DNA of 64,000 bases from Saccharina japonica (taxonomy: Eukaryota > Sar > Phaeophyceae > Laminariales > Laminariaceae). The position numbers and the translations under genes were made by a program. Where the stretch lies: positions 346,852 through 410,851 of the forward strand of contig MEHQ01002227.1 of the NCBI GenBank assembly GCA_008828725.1, read 5' to 3'. Every line of letters starts with the position of its first letter. Positions within the stretch are counted from its first letter, which is position 1. The notes under the pieces were generated by a model. It saw only the letters and a program-made list of their open reading frames with translations, had not been told where the DNA came from and did not search any database. Shown piece by piece: positions 57,010 to 64,000 of this stretch.

Positions 57010-57650
57010 CCCTCGAAGCATCGCTACACGGGTAGATCTATAGCGGGTACGGCAGTAGGCGATATCATGAAGATCAGGAGCTTGAAAACGAACGAAGGGT
57101 CATGGAAGTGTATAAGGGCGACCGCGAGTAGGTGTTGACATATCTAAAACACGACACGTGCCTCCAGACGGCGGCGGGACATTGACTCCGCGGTAGACTT
57201 CGATTTACTACTGAACAGCCTTTCCCGAAGGCTTTCCCACGTGCACTCCGCGGTAGAGGTGTTGTACTGTAAGTTTGGGTGAGACAATGGACAGCAAAGA
57301 GTTACCTAACCCCAGCCAAATGGTCAACGGATAGTTCAAGAGCCCAAGAAAGTATGGGTAGGATCACTGGCTGGGGCAGGAGGCCTCAACTAATCCAATA
57401 CTTACTTTAAATGATCGGTGAAAACGTACAAGAATACTACAGTAATTAACAGTAGTAGTTTCTGCGTTTGTAGTCTTTAACAGCCGGGATCGCCACCGCG
57501 CTGAGTATGCACTCAGCACGGGGGTGATTTATCCCGGGCGGAGCCCCCCTGCTTCGGCGCAGGAGGCCTCAACTAATCCAATACCTACTTTAAATGATCG
57601 GTGGAAGCGTACAATAATACTACAACAGTACACGGGGTATCTAAAGTATT
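57010..57650 (-). repeat. Copia LTR-like relic with partial internal duplication
   Basis: The reverse complement of 57.01-57.46 kb matches 19.32-19.77 kb. A second copy of the GGAGGCCTCAACTAATCCAA block and the following GATCGGTGnAAnCGTACAA sequence occurs at 57,560-57,620 after a GC-rich insert with CTGAGTATGCACTCAG. It looks like a solo or truncated LTR. Confidence 0.55.
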
Positions 57651-59870
57651 AGTTGTCGAAAATACTGCAATTTACTTCTATTAATAGGTACTGGGACCAT
57701 CTGTGCATGGTTCGAATAAGCGGTTCACACATTGTCAGCTGGCAAACGAAATTACGATGGGTTGCTTCTTGTTGTCTTCACATTAACCTCGTTTCAGTTG
57801 CTAATCATTGTCGTCTAATCTAGCAAGATCACAGCCCATGGTCACCAAAGTGCTAGAGCCATCAGAGAATCCTAAAGAACACGCACACTTAGCAGGGAAA
57901 GGATACACAAGCCCGAAGAAGTACACCTAAAATCCCTACAGCATGTTATGCGTGTCCAAACCTGAACTACACGCCCGCAATCTCCATTCGACTACAGCAG
58001 CATCCCCCCTCCCACTCTTTACCAATGAATTTGCCGACTGCAGCAAAACTACAGTCTGGAGCGCTGTCTGTACAAAAACACACAATAGGTGTGGGAACAA
58101 GATAGAGCACGCAGCCTCTGTCTGAAGTGCTGCCAGAATGACAGTTCGCGGGCACACAGTGAAAAAACTAACGGCCAACCAAAGCCATCACGTCAATTGA
58201 CAATTGCCCGAATCTATCCTGAGCGTCTGTGTTAAGCACAGCATCATAAACATCGACACTGATTAGGAATCGTTCCACGTTGAAGCGGTCTTCCACGATG
58301 CAGGCACACAATTAAGGTACCCGGGGTATCCGCGCCATCTCTGCCGCGTCTCTCTACAAAGCCAGTGACGTCATCCACACAGACATAATACCAACATTGA
58401 GCGAAAAAAAAAACTAATAGTTGTCAGCAAAAATATGTTTTGTCCGTTCGCCACGGGTCGATGTCGTCCGTAGGCTCCGCGGTGTTGCTGCTCCGGCGAG
58501 CTCCGGCGACGCTGCTCCGCGGTGTCGCTGCTCCGGCGAGCTCCGGTGCCGCTGCTCCGGTGCTGCTCTGGCCAGTCCTAGCACGACCACACTTGACCCG
58601 CTCCGTCCGTACACGCTCTCGTTGCTGTCCTTTCCAGTCGGTTCCTCGCTTTCTCCCTCGTTGCACTCATGGTGCTTGGTCTGGAAAATAAATATTCTCG
58701 CACCGAAGGGGTCAACCAGCCCAATCTTCAGCTCGTCGCCACACGTCCTCTCCTCCTTCGATGGCGAGGCCAGGTTACTGAGACAGTACAGCCCCCTCTA
58801 GCAAACACATCTAGGGCCGTATACGTAGTTTCCGTTCACCTTTCTGATGGCGTCTGCCTCCGCGCACAAAAGTGAGATGGACATTTCTGTCTACACCGAC
58901 GGCCAAAAAGGCCCGTGCATCTGAACTTTTGCGCCTGACGCACCAGTGCCGACCCAGCTCGGCCGCTGCACACACTTCGCGGCGGGTGCGCAGTATCAAG
59001 ACGTTATCGGTCCGCTTGAGGGTGAGTCTAGCCTTGCTCGCTAGAAAGACCCCCTGTGGCCGTTGAAAACCAAACTATTAACAGGGGTAAGAGAAGCGAG
59101 TGTGTCCACGCCCTCTCCCGGCGTATACACGAGTAATATGAGTAAGTACGCGTGACATATGAACAGGGCAATACTCCGAAACGGGTACGTATTATATACC
59201 TGGTATACTACATACTGCTGTTACCCCATCAGTTATAACTGAACAACGGGTGAACGCAATCGAGGCAGTACTAGCACTCTGTAATATCATACATGCAAAG
59301 TATATATGTGTACATACGTGGTATCGTACGTGCGTCCCGACCACTGCAGCTGTTTTGATACCAGGTACATATATACCGTATATAACATAGTACGCATATT
59401 GTACGCATACCACCCGGGTGACCATTAAACCTGTAAAAAAAATGCGAGAACACCCGAGCTATCACCCGAGGCACGCTGTACACCACACCCCCTGAGATCA
59501 TGCTACATAACGAACAGATGAAACGGTTCCTGCGAGTACACAGTATTTCGCCGCCACCCTGTTACATGAATCCTGTATATGTGTATATGTGTATATGTGT
59601 ACATGTGTGTTCTTCACATTATACCCTCCTTTTTATACCCGTTGACATCCAGCACACCAAGTAAGTGTCCGTGCCGATTCTTCATCTTGGAGAGATATCA
59701 GATCTGTGGTCACAAAACTACAACACAGAAATGCTACTTTGCAATGAAGTACATAATTTGTATTACTCAAAGGTTTTATATAGGGTGCCAATACTTTTAA
59801 AATACCACGTACACATATTTATATGTACGGATATCGTGTACCAGGTATCGTATCACAAGTAAGTGGCTAA
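57651..59870. other. Non-coding region
   Basis: No gene recognised. A GC-rich CTCCGGCGAGCTCCGG repeat (about 58,470-58,565) lies within it. A short minus-strand peptide at 58.2-58.32 kb (CIVEDRFNVERFLISVDVYD) has a gag-like look but is too short to call. Confidence 0.35.
58470..58570 (+). repeat. GC-rich tandem repeat (GCTGCTCCGGCGAGCTCCGG)
   Basis: Two full units of ~46 bp plus partial copies around GGTGTCGCTGCTCCGGCGAG. Confidence 0.75.
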
Positions 59871-59874
59871 CCCC

Positions 59875-60535
59875 CCCCCGCCTATGGTCGCCTGGTTGGT
59901 AAAAACCCAACATGCTCCGTCCCCGGCACTGTAGGGATGCGAGGGTCTATGGTCATATGACTACGGCCGTGCACGACATGAGTACACCCCCCCCTATGGT
60001 CATACGACTAAATATTTAATATATTTATAGGTTGGGTTGGCGTCGGTTGGCAACGACGCTGTAAAACACGCCTCTCACTGCGTGAGCTCGGCAACCAGGG
60101 TACCGTTTTTTAATTATTTATTTTTGGGGGTCACCCATGCTGGCGGTCTTCTATGATCGTTCGAGCGGGGTGGGGAACCATTGCTCCGCACAAGGGGAAT
60201 GATCGCATCACGTAGTGTGTATATGGTTAGGCATCCACGAGGAAGATACGTAGTGATACCCATTACTGTCTCTGGAAGTGGCCACACCAGAAATTAAATC
60301 AATTCATTGAAGGCTGTCGTCCATAAGCAAGTCCGCCTCACAGGCGGTTCTTAGCAGGATGCAACTCACCCTCCATGCGACTCGCATAATACCTCACGGC
60401 GCTTCGCTCTTAGTGCAAGCAATGTCTGCCTGGTTGGTGAAAACCCAACTTGCTCCGTCCAGGCATTGTACGCATGCGAGGGACTATGGTCATACGACTA
60501 CGGCCGTGCACGACATGACTACACCCCCCCTCTAG
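59875..60535 (-). repeat. Dispersed repeat family R, copy C with duplicated end
   Basis: The main body (about 60,010-60,530) matches copies A and B, with the ends GGTTGGGTTGGCGTCGG and GCCGTGCACGACATGACTAC. About 110 bp of the far end (CCTGGTTGGTAAAAACCCAAC to ATGAGTACACCCC) is repeated at 59,885-59,985 in front of the body, giving a tandem partial copy. Confidence 0.75.
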
Positions 60536-62452
60536 CACACCCTATATTGTATACCACAATCCCACAGTATACCGTATATCGGGTGGCATTTTTGTAAAAA
60601 TGATACACGACCGTCTGACATATCATGTAGGACACCCTGTACACCCCATGAGACAAGGCCTCAAAGCCAGCAGACGAGCCGGTTCCTATTAGTATCACCT
60701 AACCTGTCACTGGCGTTGTTATGTCTGTGGAAACAGTCACACATTTGACCAATGTTTCACTCACCTGAATCAACTTCTTCATACATGTATGTACCATACC
60801 CGTGCAACATACATACCGGTACATAATAATGTATACCTTGTCCCACCAGCCAAACTATATTATTACTACAATAATTGTTTTTCACTCGCTAGTATCGGTA
60901 CAACTATGATCATATTACTGACTTACTGACAACAAAATACGTATCGTGCTTGTTCCACAGAGGCATACCAGGTACTCGCACGCAAGAACATTTACTCGTT
61001 TATACCGATCTAATAGATAGTTGTTTTTACCATGTAATAATGTCATATTGTAACCCCCGTTATATAAGTATCAATGCACAGAATGCTTATGGATCAAACT
61101 CACTCTTGTTGCAAAATCATCCAAAGGAGTCAGCGAACTATATTGTCAACGAGGATGAATTAACTAATTAAGAGCTAGTAGTGGGGATTACTTAATAGAA
61201 CAAAAGGGGAAGAATAATTTAGAACACGCGCGAACGATTTAGCATACATGTATAGTTAGGTTTGTGAAATTTTCGCACTTTTCGCAACTTTTCTCTTCGC
61301 CCGAGCGCTTTTCGGCGAAACGCTAAGTACCCCGACACGGGAGGCCCGGCCGAACACATTGGTCGAGGTTTGAGCTCGATCCGAGCACTGTAGCTCGCGT
61401 GGCGGGCGCTCAAAGTTTTTTTTCGCGCGGGAGTGGATAAGGCGATTTCCCTGGTTCTCAGCATGAGGCCTTACTTTTGTACGTACGTGCCGGCAAATAA
61501 CATTGTTCTGCTTCTCGTTTTTTGCCCTTTCGCGAGCTCCTGATGAGCGCAGGATAGCCCAGACATATGTACCAGTATACAACAGGTAGACAACATAACA
61601 TGGGAGCACAACGTTACAATTCCGCAGCATAAGCACCAGCAGCTAACACCGTGCGTGTGTGACACGCACATGTGCGATGTACTGCTGTGGCCAGCTGTGA
61701 TGATCGGAGCCTGCGGTCCGTACTCCACCATCTACATTTATGTTCTGCTGCTGCTGCTGCTGTGTCTGAAGGATCCGAACTCACTCTGGCCGAAATTATG
61801 AGGACCAATTTAATTAAGTTTTAGTATATAAACTGTTATTATTTTCCCGATTTGTTTCATGTTTCTTCCTTGAATCTCACCGCAGGAATCCGATGAGAGA
61901 CTTCAGACAACATCAGACAACATGCAAATTTAGCAACACAAACAACGTCACAACACCGCCTATATAGCATGAGCATCACAGGCAGCAGCGGGCTACAGCA
62001 CGTGGCGTGTGGCAGGTCCACCATGTACTGCTGTGGTTATTCATAGTTGCTTTATCAGAGAGGCTTGCATCCGTCAATCAGTCATCACCAATTTCCACCT
62101 TCTCTCGTCTCTGCTGCTGTGCTATGTATGAGGTGTGTCGTATGTATGTACGGCACGTTGTGCATCTATCTGTCGTGTGCCGTAAAAATTAATGCATACG
62201 ATATTAATTTGAATATTTTGTGTTTTGCTCTGCGTAAGGCCCTGTTTTTTTCGGTCGTGCGTTTTTATGTGAGTTTCTTGCCCGGAGCACCGGGAGCACA
62301 CAAGGACAGCAGCAGCACCGCAGAGAGGCAGCTGCAGTACAATCTCAAGAATACAAACCTGCCGCCCAGCAGCAGCAGTAGGCATTACACCATGCATGTG
62401 CATGCAGCAGATCGGTGCTGCACCGTGGCTAGTTTATTTTGTCGGACCCTGT
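60536..62452. other. AT-rich non-coding region
   Basis: No gene recognised. It includes a (CTG)n tract near 61,744-61,760 and CAG-rich patches near 62,300-62,380. Confidence 0.35.
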
Positions 62453-63264
62453 GATTACTACAGTAGTAACCATCTGAGAACGGTACTTTTTTTTTTTGTG
62501 GGTTCTGCCGATGGCTGTACTGAAAGAACCAAGGCGACAATTCACACGCCGGTTGTGTCCAACAATGCCCTGAGTGAAAAGGAAAATTCGCGTTCGCGTC
62601 GATCTTTATATTTTTCAGTTTTGCTTTAGTTATAGCCTTGAAAGGCTATTTTTGGTAAGGATTTCAAGTGGTCAATTTTCAACATATTTATTTTCGGCTG
62701 GCTCAGGAAACCACATTCTAGACCCGATATTGAAAATGTGTTCCCGGAGGATTGTGGTGACAAGCTATATGATCATCATACAAGTTGTATTGTAGTAAAA
62801 TATCAATTTTTGATGGCGCTGAAAATTTTTCCGTTTTCGGTTTTTTTCCTTACTGACAGTAAGGAATTAACCCCAAAACGGAAATTTTTTCAGCGCCATC
62901 AAAAATGGATATTTTACTACAATACAACTTGTATGATGATCGTATAGCTAATCACCACAATCCTCCGGGAACACATTTTCAATATCGGGTCTAGAATATG
63001 GTTTCCTGAGCCAGCCGAAATTAAATATATTGAAAATTGGCCATTTGCAATCCTTACCGAAAATAGCCTTTCAAGGCTATAACTAAAGCAAAACTGAAAA
63101 ATATAAAGATCGACGCGAACGCGAATTTTCGTTTTCACTCAGGGCATTGTTGGACACAACCGGCGTGTGAATTGTCGCCTTGGTTCTTTCAGTACAGCCA
63201 TCGGCAGAACCCACAAAAAAAAAAGTACCGTTCTCAGATGGTTACTACGACTCGTACTGTAATC
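62453..63264. mobile_element. ~812-bp near-perfect palindrome (foldback element)
   Basis: The two ~400-bp arms are inverted copies. Left blocks such as AACCATCTGAGAACGGTAC, GTTCTGCCGATGGCTGTACT and TTGATGGCGCTGAAAA reappear inverted on the right at matching distances. The centre is CCTTACTGACAGTAAGG near 62,850, so there is almost no loop. Differences are a few percent. No coding capacity or certain target duplication; the outermost match is GATTAC/GTAATC. Confidence 0.88.
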
Positions 63265-63304
63265 GTGGTACCTGCAGATCGATGCTCATGTACGAAACTC
63301 TCCG

Positions 63305-63373
63305 CTGTCCGGAAATGTAATCATCGTTTTTTCATTCAAAATATATATTAAATGTCCTTACATTTCCGGACAG
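63305..63373. mobile_element. 69-bp inverted-repeat mini-element
   Basis: CTGTCCGGAAATGTAA (63305-63320) and its exact inverse (63358-63373) bracket an AT-rich core. A short TIR with a GTCCGGAAATG core recalls Tc1/mariner-type MITEs, but no clean TA duplication is visible. Confidence 0.55.
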
Positions 63374-64000
63374 AGTGGTACTACACGGCTGTGCGCCTTG
63401 GAAACATATCTATCTGTGCTGTGCTCTGTGTTTTTGCTACGAGTAGTTGCTTTCGTAGGAGCCAGCAACCCGCCACCAAGCCACACCACCATCACCTCTC
63501 AGCTGCTCGCTGCTGCTGTTGATGGGTTCCATGTGTCATGCGTATGCTCTGCATGCCGACGCATGCGATGATACCACACACAGCTGTCTTCGGGCGGTCT
63601 GACACAAAAAACGAGCAATATTTATTCCTCGCAAGTAATCACGTAATATGTTGAGTCCAACGTCCTGACGTGAATTTAATACGTGAGTTCAAACCCCGGA
63701 CACGTCTTCTGTTTCCTTTTTTTTTTGGCATGCAGGAACGATGGTATGAGTACACAGTACGCGTAGGTGCAACTTTCCCAGAGCTTTATCCTTTATATAT
63801 AGTAAAAATGCCCGGGTACTCGCGAGTACAACTACTTACTAAATACGTATCACTACTCTGGAAATCTCTGTTATCACACGTCACGGGCACAAGAGTGAGT
63901 GTTTAGGGCCCTCTGTAATTATATGGCGTTTACAAAGTACATTTCGACCCCCACACAAATACTAAGTCAACTTCGATCCCGACACTCAACCACCTTCATC
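63374..64000. other. Non-coding end of window
   Basis: No gene or clear repeat recognised. Confidence 0.3.

Noticed and set aside
58195..58320. Short minus-strand peptide with gag-like look
   Set aside because: About 40 residues only, with no flanking protease or RT; not enough to call.
1..64000. Endogenous virus, defence island or biosynthetic cluster
   Set aside because: No capsid, viral polymerase, nuclease/helicase defence genes or enzyme sets were recognised; all long frames are explained by the transporter, a LINE or copia elements.

Overview
The window is a stretch of nuclear DNA from an intron-rich eukaryote. It holds one recognisable host gene and a large amount of transposable-element DNA. 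There are no operons, Shine-Dalgarno sites, rRNA genes or convincing tRNA genes, and the ORF spectrum is mostly noise. Long GT-AG introns, CAG/CTG tracts, low gene density and a Ty1/copia, LINE and hAT repeat load would fit a stramenopile such as a brown alga. That assignment is inference and no marker gene proves it.

Host gene (796-10748, + strand). Ten exons with matching splice phases join into a 608-codon major facilitator superfamily transporter of the zinc-induced-facilitator-like (ZIFL/TetA-like) type. It has a clear motif A in the loop after TM2, a long low-complexity central loop, a 39-nt microexon and TM12 at the C-terminus. Its larger introns carry old repeats: a TIR element in intron 1 and a dispersed repeat in intron 5.

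Region 10.7-26.4 kb is a graveyard of retroelements. It contains a 5'-truncated, frameshifted LINE reverse transcriptase (minus, 11.87-14.0 kb), a decayed copia RT/RNase H fragment (plus, 17.84-18.91 kb) followed by LTR-like sequence (19.3-19.8 kb), and a decayed copia integrase/RT fragment (minus, 23.1-24.3 kb). Both copia relics are preceded on their 5' side by the same ~59-bp-period minisatellite (17.3-17.8 and 24.6-24.96 kb).

Region 25-49.8 kb is bracketed by two inverted copies of a ~1.3-1.6 kb repeat (25.0-26.3 and 48.2-49.8 kb). Between them lie a 2.5 kb element with ~265-bp terminal inverted repeats (29.6-32.1 kb), a TTAA-flanked element (32.4-33.2 kb), a 506-bp hAT-like element (36.4-36.9 kb), a minisatellite related to repeats inside a copia ORF (39.6-39.9 kb), and a nearly intact copia polyprotein on the minus strand (40.9-47.2 kb). 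The copia reading frame is broken only by one in-frame TAG and one gag frameshift.

Region 50-64 kb is dominated by DNA-transposon-type repeats: a textbook non-autonomous hAT element (849 bp, perfect 8-bp target duplication), further TTAA-flanked elements including a foldback derivative, tandem duplications, LTR relics and an ~812-bp near-perfect palindrome at 62.45-63.26 kb. I found no defence system, CRISPR array, viral gene or gene cluster. The novelty here is in repeat structure rather than in a metabolic or immune system.
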